Notes: a model not told the origin generated them from the sequence alone. A DNA stretch of 64,000 bases from Novosphingobium sp. (GCA_026400375.1 JAPLPG010000239.1:1-64000); one strand, 5' to 3'; shown: positions 1 through 9,701, counted from the stretch's first letter. Numbers and translations are program-made.

Positions 1-227
1 CCGGGATGCTTGGCCTGGTCCTGTTGATCATGACCGTGATGGGCGTGACCAATCACATGGGCTGGGAGATGTTCCCCCGCTGGATCGTTCATGCCCGCGC
101 AGGGAACTGGCTGATAACGGCGAGCCATCACAGCCGCCATCACGATCTTTACCGCTGCAACTACGGTCTCTATTTCCGTTTCTGGGACCGGATCTGCGGC
201 ACCGACAAGGGACTTTCTGCCCCATGA
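1..227 (+). CDS. Sterol desaturase / fatty acid hydroxylase family protein, C-terminal fragment
   Basis: The 5' part is cut off by the window edge; the frame is open from the first bases and the ATG at 6 is probably internal. The visible part holds a histidine box HHSRHH (residues 41-46 of the fragment) followed by an aromatic stretch (NYGLYFRFWDRICGTD), the usual C-terminal signature of the membrane-bound di-iron sterol desaturase/fatty acid hydroxylase superfamily. An NHMGWE motif precedes it. Such proteins hydroxylate or desaturate lipids, sterols or carotenoids in the inner membrane; the substrate cannot be read from this fragment. Its stop overlaps the ATG of the next gene (ATGA), so the two are probably co-transcribed. 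Confidence 0.8.
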   Translation, partial: GMLGLVLLIMTVMGVTNHMGWEMFPRWIVHARAGNWLITASHHSRHHDLYRCNYGLYFRFWDRICGTDKGLSAP

Positions 228-673
228 AGCGCACGCATTGCCTGTTGCCCCTGCTGCTCGCCCCATTGGTCGCCCCACTGATCATGGCCAACGCGCCTGC
301 ACCCACGACGATCACCGTCGATGTCGTGGGCCTGCGCAACACCACCGGGCTGGTGTACTTGTGCATGAGCGCCAGCCCCGCGCTGTTCCCGGAAGGGTGC
401 GACAAGGATCCCAACCGGCGCATCGCCAAGGCCAAGGCCAGCGAAGCCGGCACGCTGGTTATCCGCGATGTCATGCCCGGACGCTATGCCATCGTCCTGT
501 TGCACGATGAAAATTCCAACAACAAGATGGACAAGCGGCTGTTCCTGCCAAAAGAGGGCTTCGGCTTCTCACGCGACGCACCGGTAAAAATGTCGGCCCC
601 CAAATTCGATGCGGCAGCGTTTGAGGTTACCGGCGCGCCGCTGCGCATGAAGATGAAAGTCCGCTACCTGTAG
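224..673 (+). CDS. DUF2141 domain-containing exported protein
   Basis: 149 residues. The first ~23 residues form a signal peptide (basic start, leucine/proline-rich core, MANA cleavage region), so the product is exported to the periplasm. The rest matches the pattern of DUF2141 proteins: a beta-rich domain with the run PGRYAIVLLHDENSNNKMD near the middle and GFGFSRDA after it. The function of DUF2141 is not established. It overlaps the desaturase-like gene upstream by 4 bases and touches the MFS gene downstream, suggesting a small operon possibly dealing with lipid or pigment export (inference from context only). Confidence 0.8.
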   Translation: MKRTHCLLPLLLAPLVAPLIMANAPAPTTITVDVVGLRNTTGLVYLCMSASPALFPEGCDKDPNRRIAKAKASEAGTLVIRDVMPGRYAIVLLHDENSNNKMDKRLFLPKEGFGFSRDAPVKMSAPKFDAAAFEVTGAPLRMKMKVRYL

Positions 674-1956
674 TGAATAGACCGCCTGTCCAGACCCGCC
701 CCGGGGACCCGCCGGGCCCGCCGCCTGCTTCCTCCAGCGCCTTTGCGCCGTTCCGCTATCCCGCATTTCGCGCGATCTGGACCGCCAACCTGTTTTCCAA
801 CGTCGGGGCGATGATCCAGTCGGTCGGCGCAGCCTGGCTGATGACCGAACTGACCAGCAGCCACGTGCTGGTGGCATTGGTGCAGGCCTCGGCCACGATC
901 CCGATCCTGCTGCTGGGCCTGTTTGCCGGGGCGATTGCCGACAATTTCGACCGGCGCCGGGTGATGCTGGCCGCGCAGACCGGCATGCTGGTCGTCTCGG
1001 CGGTTCTGGCCACGCTGTCCTACACCGGCAACGTCGGGCCGTGGTCGCTGCTTGCGCTGACGCTGATGGTGGGCATGGGCACCGCGCTCAATGGCCCGGC
1101 ATGGCAGGCCTCGGTACGGTTGCAGGTGGGGCCTGCCGATCTGCCGCAGGCGATCTCGCTCAACGCCATATCCTTCAACCTGGCGCGCAGCGTCGGCCCG
1201 GCGCTGGGCGGCATCCTGATTTCGCTGTGGTCCACCAGCCTCGCCTTTGCGCTCAATGCGATCAGCTACGTCGGCATGATCGTGGTGCTTTGGCTGTGGC
1301 GCCCTGCCGAGACGGCACCCCGGCGCGAACCGATGCTGGCCGCGATCGGGCGCGGATTGCGCTTCTGCGCGGGATCGCCGCCGATCCTCAAGGTGCTGGG
1401 GCGCGGCCTGCTGATCGGCTTTGGCGCGGCCGGACTGCAGGCCCTGATGCCCAGCATCGCGCGCGACATGCTGCACGGTTCAGAACTCGACTATGGCCTG
1501 ATGCTGGGCGGCTTCGGCATCGGCTCGATCCTCACCGCCTTCGGGATTTCCAGGGTGCGGCGGCGCTTTGGCAGCGAAGCGGTGGTGACCGGGGCGACAA
1601 TGGTCTTTGCCGGCGCGCTGCTGCTGATGGCGTCGGCCACCAGCATCCCGATGGCGGTGGTCGCCACGTTCCTTGGCGGCATGGGCTGGGCCAGCACGAT
1701 GACCAGCCTCAACGTCGCGATGCAGTTGCGCAGCCCCGAAGACATCCTTGGGCGGTGCCTGTCGGTCTATCAGGCAGTCACCTTCGGCGGCAGGGCGCTG
1801 GGCGCGTGGACCTGGGGCGCGGTGGCCGATGCCACCAGCCTGCAAACCGCCTTGCACGGCGCAGCCATCTGGCTCATCGCGTCGCTCGCCATGCATTTCC
1901 TTGCGCCGATGCCCACGCGCGAGGAAGGCCGGCTGGATAGCGTTCCGGCCCCGTAA
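673..1956 (+). CDS. MFS transporter (MFS_3 / EntS-like exporter)
   Basis: 427 residues with about 12 hydrophobic segments. The opening FAPFRYPAFRAIWTANLFSNVGAMIQSVGAAWLM and the loop DNFDRRRVML fit the MFS_3 (DUF894/enterobactin exporter-like) group, whose members are drug or siderophore exporters in the inner membrane. The proline-rich N-terminus is cytoplasmic. The start is a GTG sharing its G with the TAG stop of the preceding gene, so translation is probably coupled. Substrate unknown. Confidence 0.85.
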   Translation: MNRPPVQTRPGDPPGPPPASSSAFAPFRYPAFRAIWTANLFSNVGAMIQSVGAAWLMTELTSSHVLVALVQASATIPILLLGLFAGAIADNFDRRRVMLAAQTGMLVVSAVLATLSYTGNVGPWSLLALTLMVGMGTALNGPAWQASVRLQVGPADLPQAISLNAISFNLARSVGPALGGILISLWSTSLAFALNAISYVGMIVVLWLWRPAETAPRREPMLAAIGRGLRFCAGSPPILKVLGRGLLIGFGAAGLQALMPSIARDMLHGSELDYGLMLGGFGIGSILTAFGISRVRRRFGSEAVVTGATMVFAGALLLMASATSIPMAVVATFLGGMGWASTMTSLNVAMQLRSPEDILGRCLSVYQAVTFGGRALGAWTWGAVADATSLQTALHGAAIWLIASLAMHFLAPMPTREEGRLDSVPAP

Positions 1957-1976
1957 CCTACCGGAGGACCCTGACC

Positions 1977-2849
1977 TTGATCGATTCGCGCCCGCTCCGC
2001 TCCGTCCTCTACATGCCCGCCAGCAACGCCCGTGCCATGGCCAAGGCCCGCACGCTCGATTGCGATGCGGTCGCGCTCGATCTGGAAGACGCGGTGGCCC
2101 CTGAAGCCAAGGCCGATGCCCGCGCCGCGCTGGTGGAGCAAGCCCAGGCCGGCGGCTTTGGCCACCGCCGCCTGTTTGCGCGGATCAACGCGCTGGCAAC
2201 GCCCTGGGGGCATGACGATCTGGCGGCGCTGGCTGCTGCCCCGCTCGAGGCGGTGCTGGCCCCCAAGGTTGACGATGCCGCCGATATTGTCGCGCTGTCT
2301 GCGGCCATGGACGATGCCGGGTTCGCGGCAGAGGTGGCGCTGTGGGTGATGATCGAAACGCCGCGCGCCGTGCTGGCGCTGGAACGCATCGCCGCCTGTG
2401 CCACCACCACGCGGCTGCGCGGCTTCGTGCTGGGGCTCAATGATCTGGCCAAGGACAGCGGCATCGCGCAGCTGCCGGGCCGCACCGCCTTCGTGCCGGT
2501 GCTGACCATGGCGGTGCTGGCCGCGCGTGCCCACGGCTTGCTGATCCTCGATGGCGTGTGCAACGCGATCGACGATCAGGCCCTGCTCGAGGCCGAATGC
2601 CAGCAGGCCTGCGATTCGGGCTTCGATGGCAAGACGCTGATTCACCCCGCGCAACTTGATGTCTGCAACCGCGTGTTTGCCCCTTCGGCCAGCGACATTG
2701 CGCAGGCCCAGGCCATCGTCGCCGCCTTTGCCGACCCCGCCAACGCGGGCAAGGGGGCCTTGCGCATAGAGGGAAAAATGGCCGAACTCCTGCATCTGGC
2801 GCAGGCAGAGCGGCTGCTGGCAAAGGCTTCGGCAATAGCGCAGCGTTAA
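1977..2849 (+). CDS. HpcH/HpaI aldolase / citrate lyase beta-like (CitE-like) protein
   Basis: 290 residues. N-terminal RSVLYMPASN, acidic motif LDLEDAV (residues 34-40), VMIETPRAV and LGLNDLAKD are hallmarks of CitE-like (beta-methylmalyl-CoA/malyl-CoA lyase) TIM-barrel enzymes, which cleave or form C-C bonds in 3-hydroxyacyl-CoA esters using Mg2+ held by the acidic motif. The C-terminal GKTLIHPAQ is also typical. A TTG start is preceded by GGAGGA. No citF/citD partners are nearby, so it is a stand-alone CoA-ester lyase rather than a citrate lyase subunit. Exact substrate unknown. Confidence 0.85.
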   Translation: MIDSRPLRSVLYMPASNARAMAKARTLDCDAVALDLEDAVAPEAKADARAALVEQAQAGGFGHRRLFARINALATPWGHDDLAALAAAPLEAVLAPKVDDAADIVALSAAMDDAGFAAEVALWVMIETPRAVLALERIAACATTTRLRGFVLGLNDLAKDSGIAQLPGRTAFVPVLTMAVLAARAHGLLILDGVCNAIDDQALLEAECQQACDSGFDGKTLIHPAQLDVCNRVFAPSASDIAQAQAIVAAFADPANAGKGALRIEGKMAELLHLAQAERLLAKASAIAQR

Positions 2850-2940
2850 CGCCCCGGAAGGCTTGTTGGCGCAACTTAAACACTTCTTCACCAAGTTGCG
2901 CCAGACAGTCCCCAGACACTTAGGGGACCGGGTGGGTTTG

Positions 2941-4338
2941 ATGGATACTTTGCGCGGAATTGATCGGGAAAACAGCGTCGAGAGCGAGCTCGATCTTTCG
3001 GGCTACGAAGACGACGTGGCCAGCGAGCCGCCGCCGCAGGACGTTGGCCAGGACGAGCGCCGCATGCAGGTGCGCGCCTACAATTACTGGGCCAGCCAGC
3101 TTGGCAATCATGCCTTCCCGCTGGTCGATGCGCTGCTCGGCGGCGATTATCCCGATTTTGCCGACAACATCGTGCTCCTGCATTTCGATGCCGGAATCGA
3201 AGACCCGGCAATCACCTTTCTCGGCACGAAGCTGGCGGAAGAGTGCGGCACCGAATGTTCGATCGAACGGCTGAGCCAGGTTCCCGGACGCTCCTTGCTG
3301 TCGCGCATCACCGATCACTACATGCAGATCATCGCCAATCAGGCGCCGATCGGTTTCGAAGCGGAATTCGTCAACCAGCATGGCCGCACGATCCTCTATC
3401 GCGGCATCCTGCTGCCGTTCTCGTCGGACGGCGCGACGATCGACTACATCATGGGCGCGATCAACTGGAAGGAACTGGCAGATCAGGCCACGACCGACGA
3501 ACTGCTGCTGGAAATCGGGCAGGCGCTGGAAACCTCGCCGATCCGAAAGCAGCCGCGCCGCCCGCTGATCGAAGCGGCAGATGCCTGGGCCGATGGTCCG
3601 ACCTCGCTTCACGCCAACCTGCACGATGCCAATCTGCACGATTTCGGCACGTTCGACAGCCGCGCCCTGCCTGAACCGGTCTTCGCGCTCGATGACGATA
3701 TTCTGGCGCTGCCCGTCAGCGCCGTCGAGCCCGAACCCGAGGCACTGGCCGACTGGCTCGCCTCGGCGCGTGAACTGGCCCTGGCCGCAAATTCCAGCGA
3801 GGACCGCACGCGCGCCACGCTCTATGCCGCCATCGGCCGCGCGTGGGACTTTGCCTTGGCCGCGCAGGCAGAGCCGGAAGACTTTGCCGAACTGCTTGAA
3901 GACGCTGGCCTTACCATGCAGGACCGCGCGCCAATGACCCCGGTGGTCAAGCTCGTGTTCGGCGCGGATTACGACAAGACCCGGCTTACCGAATATGCCG
4001 CTGCCCTGACCCATGCCCAGCGCATCGGCCTGGGGCAGGGACAGCTTGCGGCCTATCTTTCCGATGCGCCGGGCGGCCTGAAGGGCGTCATCAACACCGA
4101 ACGCCGCCTGCGCCGCGAAGAAGCGGGCAAGGCCCTGGCGCGCGGCGGTCCCGAAGCGCTGGTCGAATCGCTGCGCGCACTGCCCCTGCGCAATGTCGCC
4201 GATGTGGCCCCGGCCGAAGGCGAGGAATTTGCGCTGGTCATGGTGCGTCGCCTCGAATCGGGTGAAATCGTCGCACTGGGCGAAGTCGCAGGCGATTCCG
4301 CGCTGTTCGAAAAGGCCGCCCGTAACCTGATCGGCTAG
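2941..4338 (+). CDS. PAS-like domain protein of unknown function
   Basis: I place the start at the ATG at 2941 (MDTLRGID, 465 residues); the ORF track begins at a TTG at 2863 whose extra residues look non-conserved. Residues ~50-190 have the pattern of a PAS-type fold (YWASQLGNHAFPLVD, GRSLLSRITDHYMQII, GRTILYRGILLPFSSDGATIDYIMGAINWK). The C-terminal half is an alpha-helical region with no recognised catalytic motif. There is no kinase or cyclase domain, so it may be a sensory/adaptor protein. No signal peptide or membrane segment. The function is not known. Confidence 0.65.
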   Translation: MDTLRGIDRENSVESELDLSGYEDDVASEPPPQDVGQDERRMQVRAYNYWASQLGNHAFPLVDALLGGDYPDFADNIVLLHFDAGIEDPAITFLGTKLAEECGTECSIERLSQVPGRSLLSRITDHYMQIIANQAPIGFEAEFVNQHGRTILYRGILLPFSSDGATIDYIMGAINWKELADQATTDELLLEIGQALETSPIRKQPRRPLIEAADAWADGPTSLHANLHDANLHDFGTFDSRALPEPVFALDDDILALPVSAVEPEPEALADWLASARELALAANSSEDRTRATLYAAIGRAWDFALAAQAEPEDFAELLEDAGLTMQDRAPMTPVVKLVFGADYDKTRLTEYAAALTHAQRIGLGQGQLAAYLSDAPGGLKGVINTERRLRREEAGKALARGGPEALVESLRALPLRNVADVAPAEGEEFALVMVRRLESGEIVALGEVAGDSALFEKAARNLIG

Positions 4339-4418
4339 AGCCAGATGGCTCCAGAGCCTGACGTCATCCGGCTCTCGGCCACTTCCCCGCCGGGCACCGC
4401 CCTGCTAGCCCTTGCCTG

Positions 4419-5375
4419 ATGACAGGAACGGCAAGAGGCAAGCGACGCATGGGTTGGATCGGCTGGACGGTGCTGGCCCTCGTCCTGCTGGGCGCTGTCG
4501 GCGTCCATGCCTTCCGCCGTGCGTTGGAAAACAACGCGGTTGCCGTGCTCGACTGCGCGGACAAGCTGCTGAACGGGGGCGACGGCGCGATCCGGCAGGT
4601 GGCCGATCTGCGCTATGGCAAGGAGCCTGCCCAGAAGCTCGAAATGTTCGTGCCGCAAGGCGCGAAGGGCCCGTTGCCCGTCCTCGTGTTCGTTCATGGC
4701 GGCAGCTGGGCGGGCGGCGATCCGCACGATTACCGCTTCATCGCCCGCACGTTCTGCGCCCAGGGCTATGCCGTGGTGCTGGCAGGCTACCGTCTCTACC
4801 CGCAGGCGCGCTTCCCGGCGATGCTCGAAGATGGCGCGGCGGCGGTTCGCTGGGTCCATGACCATGCGGCACGGCTGGGCGGCGATCCTTCGCGGATTGC
4901 CCTGATGGGGCATTCCGCCGGCGCCTACAACGTGGCCATGCTCACGCTCGATCCGCAGTGGTTGCAGCGCGTCGGCCTGGATGACAGCGCCATTCGCGGC
5001 ACCGTGGCGCTGGCAGGGCCGTTCGATTTCCTGCCGCTCGACAGCGACGCCACGATCAATTCCTTCGGCAACGCGCCCGATCTTGCGGCCACCCAGCCGG
5101 TCAACTTCGTTCGCCGCACCGCCCCTCCGCTGCTGCTGGTGACAGGCGACGCCGACACGCGCGTCAAGCCGCGCAATTCCCGGCGGCTGGCCCAGCTTCT
5201 GTCCGATGCGGGCGTGCCCAGCCAGCCGATCGAGCTAGAAGGCGTGACGCACGAGAAGATCATCATGATGTTCGCACGGCCGTTTTCGCGCGACCGCCGG
5301 GCCATCGCTGCCGTGCTGCCGTTTCTGGACCGGGTGACCGCAGCTTCAGTTGCGGTTCAGGCGGCAGGGAGATAG
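4419..5375 (+). CDS. Alpha/beta hydrolase, esterase/lipase (HSL/BD-FAE-like)
   Basis: 318 residues; an uncleaved N-terminal membrane anchor (residues ~12-32) suggests periplasmic display. HGGSW (93-97) is the oxyanion-hole motif of hormone-sensitive-lipase-like carboxylesterases and GHSAG (164-168) carries the nucleophile Ser166. A late VTGDADTRV gives the likely catalytic Asp and EGVTHEKI the His. The start could also be the ATG at 4449 (MGWIGW). Substrate unknown. Confidence 0.85.
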   Translation: MTGTARGKRRMGWIGWTVLALVLLGAVGVHAFRRALENNAVAVLDCADKLLNGGDGAIRQVADLRYGKEPAQKLEMFVPQGAKGPLPVLVFVHGGSWAGGDPHDYRFIARTFCAQGYAVVLAGYRLYPQARFPAMLEDGAAAVRWVHDHAARLGGDPSRIALMGHSAGAYNVAMLTLDPQWLQRVGLDDSAIRGTVALAGPFDFLPLDSDATINSFGNAPDLAATQPVNFVRRTAPPLLLVTGDADTRVKPRNSRRLAQLLSDAGVPSQPIELEGVTHEKIIMMFARPFSRDRRAIAAVLPFLDRVTAASVAVQAAGR

Positions 5376-5384
5376 TCCGCACCT

Positions 5385-6749
5385 GTGAATTCCCTCATCG
5401 CCCGCGTTCTGGCCCTTGTTGCCGCACTGTCGCTCTGCCTCCAGCCTGCGACCGCGCAGTCGGTGCTGCGCGATGCCGAAACCGAAGCGATGTTCCGTGA
5501 AGCGTCCGCGCCGATTTTCAAGGCGGCCGGGTTCAACCCCGATGCCATCGATGTGGTCCTGCTCAACGATGGCTCGATCAACGCCTTCGTGGCGGGCGGG
5601 CAGGCGATCTACGTCCATTCGGGCCTGATCGGCGCGGCTGACAGCGTCAACGAACTGCAAGGCGTGATCGCGCACGAGCTGGGCCACATCACCGGCGGCC
5701 ACGTGATCCGTTTCGATGAAGGGCTCAAGCCTGCCACCGGCATCACCGTGCTGTCGCTTCTGCTCGGCGGTCTGGCGGCCGCCGCAGGATCGGCCGATGC
5801 GGCGATGGGCGTGTTCATGGCCGGGCAGCAGGCGGCAATGGGCAAGTTCCTGGCCTTCAGCCGCGCGCAGGAATCCTCGGCCGATGCCGCCGGGGCCGAT
5901 TTCCTGTCGAAGGCCGGGATTTCCGGTCGCGGCTCGATCGAATTCTTCAAGAAGCTGCAGAATCAGGAATTTCGCTACGGCTACAGTTCGCGCAGCAATC
6001 CCGATGCCGAATTCTATCGCACCCACCCGATGACGTCGGATCGCCTGACCACGCTGATGGACACCTATTCGCAGGACCCGGCGTGGAATACCCCGCCGCC
6101 GGCCGAACTGCAGGCCCGGTTCCTGCGGGTGAAGGCCAAGCTTTACGGATACCTTGCCGAACCGCAGGACACCTTGCGCGCCTATCCCGAATATCTGACC
6201 GACGTGCCCGCCCGCTATGCCCGCGCCTATGCCTTCCACAAGGAAGCGCTGGTCGACAAGGCGCTGGCCGAAACCCGGTCCCTGATCGCCAGCGATCCGC
6301 AGAATCCCTATTTCCTCGAGCTTGAAGGCCAGATCCTGCTCGAATCCGGCCGTCCGGCCGAAGCGCTCGGCCCGTTGCGCACGGCCACGGCGCTGACCGG
6401 CAACTCCCCGCTGATCGCCACCACCTTCGGCCACGCGCTGATCGCCACCGAGGACAAGGACAACTTCGCCGAAGCCGAAAAGGTGCTGCGCGCCTCGGTG
6501 GTGCGCGATCGGGAAAACCCGTTCACGTGGTACCAGCTGGGCGTGGTCTATGAAGCCAAGGGCGATATCCCCCGCGCGCGCCTCGCCAGTGCCGAACAGC
6601 AGCTGATGAACATGCAGCTGGGCAACGCCGTGCGCAGCGCCGAAGCCGCCGAAGCCGCCCTGCCCAAGGGCACGCCCGATTGGCTGCGCGCGCAGGACAT
6701 CGCCATGTCCGCCCGCGCAATGATGGAACGCCAGCGCAAATCGCGCTAG
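5385..6749 (+). CDS. M48 family metallopeptidase with C-terminal TPR repeats (BepA/YfgC-like)
   Basis: 454 residues with a GTG start and a signal peptide ending near ATAQS. The zinc motif HELGH is at residues 97-101 and the third-ligand region is QESSADAAGADFL. The C-terminal half has tetratricopeptide-like helical repeats (AFHKEALVDKALAETRSLI, GRPAEALGPLRTA). This arrangement is that of BepA, a periplasmic protease/chaperone that acts on stalled outer-membrane LptD and BAM substrates. It begins 10 bases after the esterase gene and is followed closely by a DsbA-like gene, consistent with an envelope-quality-control cluster (inference). Confidence 0.88.
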   Translation: MNSLIARVLALVAALSLCLQPATAQSVLRDAETEAMFREASAPIFKAAGFNPDAIDVVLLNDGSINAFVAGGQAIYVHSGLIGAADSVNELQGVIAHELGHITGGHVIRFDEGLKPATGITVLSLLLGGLAAAAGSADAAMGVFMAGQQAAMGKFLAFSRAQESSADAAGADFLSKAGISGRGSIEFFKKLQNQEFRYGYSSRSNPDAEFYRTHPMTSDRLTTLMDTYSQDPAWNTPPPAELQARFLRVKAKLYGYLAEPQDTLRAYPEYLTDVPARYARAYAFHKEALVDKALAETRSLIASDPQNPYFLELEGQILLESGRPAEALGPLRTATALTGNSPLIATTFGHALIATEDKDNFAEAEKVLRASVVRDRENPFTWYQLGVVYEAKGDIPRARLASAEQQLMNMQLGNAVRSAEAAEAALPKGTPDWLRAQDIAMSARAMMERQRKSR

Positions 6750-6759
6750 GCCTTGCGCG

Positions 6760-7557
6760 ATGACCGACACTCCACCCCGCCGCTTCGGCCTGTTTGCCGC
6801 AACCGCCGCCGTGTTCGCCCTTGCCGGGGCGGGCGGCGGATGGTGGTATGCCAGCCACCAAGCCACGGCCCAGCCCGGCGAAGACGCCCAGCTCGAAGCG
6901 ACGCTGGCCGGTGCCGGCATCAGCAGCAAGGAGCGCGCCGCCATCGAAGGCCTGGTGCGCAACTACATCCTCGAAAACCCGGAAGTCCTGCCCGAGGCCA
7001 TGGAACGCCTGCAATCGCGTGAATCGCAGGCCCGCGTCGCCCCGATCCGCGGTGCACTGGAAACGGCGTTCCCCGGCGCCGTGCTGGGCAATCCGAACGG
7101 CAAGGTCACGCTGGTCGAATTTACCGATTTTGCCTGCACCTATTGCCGGCAAAGCGTGAAGTCGCTCGAAACGCTGATCGCGAAGAACCCCGACCTGCGC
7201 GTGGTGGTGCGCGAACTGCCGATCATCGCGCCCGAAAGCGCGCCTGCCGCACGCATGGCGCTCGCCGCTGCGGCGCAGGGCAGGTATCCCGCCTATCACA
7301 AGGCCATGTTCGAAGGCGCACGGCCATCCGATGCCAGCATTGCCGCTGCCGCCGGAGCCGCCGGGCTCGACATGACAGCGGCCAGCGCCTTTGCCGCCCG
7401 CCCGGCCGTGGAGGACGAACTCAAGCGCAATCTCGAATTCGCGCGCGAGCTTGGCATCAATGGAACCCCCGCGTGGATCGTTGGCGGGCGCATCATCAGC
7501 GGCGCGGTCCCGCCCGAAGAATTGCAATCCGCCATCGACGCCGCCCGCAAAGGTTAA
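6760..7557 (+). CDS. DsbA-family thiol:disulfide oxidoreductase
   Basis: 265 residues. An N-terminal hydrophobic segment (residues 9-30) anchors or exports it. A helical linker (LVRNYILENPEVLPEAMERLQ) leads to a thioredoxin-like domain with active site CTYC (Cys126 and Cys129) and a cis-proline motif NGTPAWIV. It resembles the DsbA/BdbD-like or ScsC/Com1 group, which oxidise or isomerise disulfides in exported proteins. It follows the BepA-like gene by 10 bases and is likely co-expressed with it. Confidence 0.87.
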   Translation: MTDTPPRRFGLFAATAAVFALAGAGGGWWYASHQATAQPGEDAQLEATLAGAGISSKERAAIEGLVRNYILENPEVLPEAMERLQSRESQARVAPIRGALETAFPGAVLGNPNGKVTLVEFTDFACTYCRQSVKSLETLIAKNPDLRVVVRELPIIAPESAPAARMALAAAAQGRYPAYHKAMFEGARPSDASIAAAAGAAGLDMTAASAFAARPAVEDELKRNLEFARELGINGTPAWIVGGRIISGAVPPEELQSAIDAARKG

Positions 7558-7611
7558 CGCGCGCCAGCGGCGCACTAGCCTAGCCCGCTCCAACAGGTTA
7601 CAACCCATACC

Positions 7612-8754
7612 ATGGCAGCCTTGCCGTTCAGACCCACGCCGTTCTTCGGCAACAAGAATCGCGCGTTCTGGCGCCTGCAGTTCCTCGGCTGGGGCGGCGC
7701 GATGCTGCTGCGCGCGATGTCCTCGATCGCTAATGGCCAGCCGTGGTCGTTCCTGGTCATCGTCGTCATCGCCACGATCACCGGCTTCTCGATCTCGCTG
7801 ATCCTGTCGGTGATCTACCGCGCGCTGATCAACCGGCGGCCCCTGCTCACCTGGGGGGTCACCTCGCTGGCCCTGTCCACCGCCGTCGGCCTCTATGCCT
7901 TCATCGATTCGTGGGTGATCAGCCTGTATCGGCAGGGTGACGATGCCAGCTTCGCGCAGTTGTTCCTCGGCGTGTTCTACCTCGATCTGACCCTGCTCAT
8001 TTCGTGGACCGGGCTGTATTATGCGATCAACTTCTTCCTTCAGGTGGAAGAACAGAACGACCAGTTGATGCGGCTCGAGGCGCAGGCCACCAGCGCCCAG
8101 CTGGCCATGCTGCGCTACCAGCTCAACCCGCATTTCCTGTTCAACACGCTCAATTCCATCTCCACGCTGGTCCTGCTCAAGCAGACCGAGCCAGCCAACG
8201 CCATGCTCTCTCGCCTGTCCTCGTTCCTGCGCTACACGCTGGTGAACGAGCCGACCGCGCGCGTCACCGTGGCGCAGGAGATCGAGACGCTGAAGCTCTA
8301 CCTCGATATCGAACGCATGCGCTTTGAAGAGCGGCTGCGCACCGACTTCCGCATCGACGATGCCGTGCGCAATGCCCTGATGCCGTCGCTGCTGCTTCAG
8401 CCGCTGGTCGAAAACGCGATCAAGTACGCGGTCAGCCCGCTGGAATATGGCGCGGAAATCACGGTCGAGGCGCAGCTCATCGGCCCGATGCTGCGGGTCA
8501 TCGTATCGGACACCGGGCCGGGCTTGCCAGCGGGCACCGATCCTTCAAGCGTATTCGGCGCAAGCAGCGACAGCACCGGCATCGGCCTTGCCAACATTCG
8601 CGATCGCCTGCTGCAGGCCTATGGAGAGAACCAGCGCTTCGATATTTCCAACCGTCCCGAAGGCGGGTTTCAGGTCGTTCTGGAACTGCCGTTCGAGGCC
8701 AAGGCCGATACGCCTGCCATCATGGCGCGCAGGCCGATCGGCGTGCCGGCATGA
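7612..8754 (+). CDS. Sensor histidine kinase, LytS/YpdA-like (His_kinase family)
   Basis: 380 residues. Four hydrophobic segments in the first ~145 residues form the membrane sensor part; a coiled-coil linker (EEQNDQLMRLEAQATSAQLAML) leads to the phospho-acceptor LNPHFLFNTLNSI with His174, the mark of the His_kinase (LytS) family. An HATPase domain follows (LVENAIKYA, DTGPGLP, GIGLANIRDRL). The next gene encodes the matching LytTR response regulator, so they form a two-component system. The signal is unknown. Confidence 0.92.
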   Translation: MAALPFRPTPFFGNKNRAFWRLQFLGWGGAMLLRAMSSIANGQPWSFLVIVVIATITGFSISLILSVIYRALINRRPLLTWGVTSLALSTAVGLYAFIDSWVISLYRQGDDASFAQLFLGVFYLDLTLLISWTGLYYAINFFLQVEEQNDQLMRLEAQATSAQLAMLRYQLNPHFLFNTLNSISTLVLLKQTEPANAMLSRLSSFLRYTLVNEPTARVTVAQEIETLKLYLDIERMRFEERLRTDFRIDDAVRNALMPSLLLQPLVENAIKYAVSPLEYGAEITVEAQLIGPMLRVIVSDTGPGLPAGTDPSSVFGASSDSTGIGLANIRDRLLQAYGENQRFDISNRPEGGFQVVLELPFEAKADTPAIMARRPIGVPA

Positions 8755-8875
8755 CCTGCCGCACGGCCCGGCCCCGCACTCCGGGAACCGAATGCCGGCT
8801 GCATCGTCCTTCAATCAGCAAAGCTCCAACGGGGGCTGAATCACGGGGGCACAACGTGATGACCAAAGGATTCGC

Positions 8876-9673
8876 ATGACCATCCGCACCATCCTCGTCG
8901 ACGACGAGAAACTGGCCATTCAGGGCCTCCAGCTTCGCCTGCAGGCGTTCCCCGATATCGAGGTGATCGATACCTGCTCGAACGGGCGCGAGGCCATCCG
9001 CAAGATCAAGACCGAAAAGCCCGACCTCGTGTTCTGCGATATCCAGATGCCCGGTTTCGACGGTTTCTCCGTGGTCAAGGGCGTGATGGAAATCGATCCG
9101 CCGCTGTTCGTCTTCGTCACCGCCTATTCCGAACACGCGATCAAGGCGTTCGAGGCCAATGCCGTCGACTACCTGCTCAAGCCGGTGGAGGAAGACCGCC
9201 TGGCCGATGCGCTCGATCGCGCGCGCACGCGCCTGTCGGAAAAGCGCGGACGGGAAGAGGCCGACAAGCTCAAGAGCGTGCTGGCCGAAGTCGCCCCCGG
9301 CGCCATGCCTGAAATGGACGACGAGGAGGAGCCTGCCGCGGGCCGCTTCGAAAAGCTGATCAACATCAAGGACCGCGGCAAGATCTTCCGCGTCGATGTG
9401 GACACGATCGAACGCATCGAGGCTGCGGGCGATTACATGTGCATCTACACCGGCGACAATTCGCTGATCCTGCGCGAAACGATGAAGGACCTCGAACGCC
9501 GGCTCGACCCGCGCGTGTTCCAGCGCGTGCACCGCTCCAAGATCGTCAACCTCGATCAGGTCCGCCAGGTCCGCCCGCACACCAACGGCGAATGCTTCCT
9601 CGTGCTCGATTCCGGCGCCGAAGTGAAAGTCTCGCGCTCCTACCGCGATGTGGTGGCGCGCTTCGTCCATTGA
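8876..9673 (+). CDS. LytTR-family response regulator
   Basis: 265 residues. The receiver domain has acidic pocket residues VDDE (8-11), phospho-acceptor Asp55 in CDIQMPG, FVTAYSE and a conserved Lys in DYLLKPV. A charged linker follows, then a C-terminal LytTR DNA-binding domain (VDVDTIERIEAAGDYMCIYT, FQRVHRSKIVNLD, GECFLVLDSGAEVKVSRSYRD). It would be phosphorylated by the LytS-like kinase encoded 120 bases upstream and bind promoter direct repeats. Targets are not visible here. Confidence 0.93.
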   Translation: MTIRTILVDDEKLAIQGLQLRLQAFPDIEVIDTCSNGREAIRKIKTEKPDLVFCDIQMPGFDGFSVVKGVMEIDPPLFVFVTAYSEHAIKAFEANAVDYLLKPVEEDRLADALDRARTRLSEKRGREEADKLKSVLAEVAPGAMPEMDDEEEPAAGRFEKLINIKDRGKIFRVDVDTIERIEAAGDYMCIYTGDNSLILRETMKDLERRLDPRVFQRVHRSKIVNLDQVRQVRPHTNGECFLVLDSGAEVKVSRSYRDVVARFVH

Positions 9674-9701
9674 TGTGCTGACTGCGCAGCAGTCGTTCTG
9701 T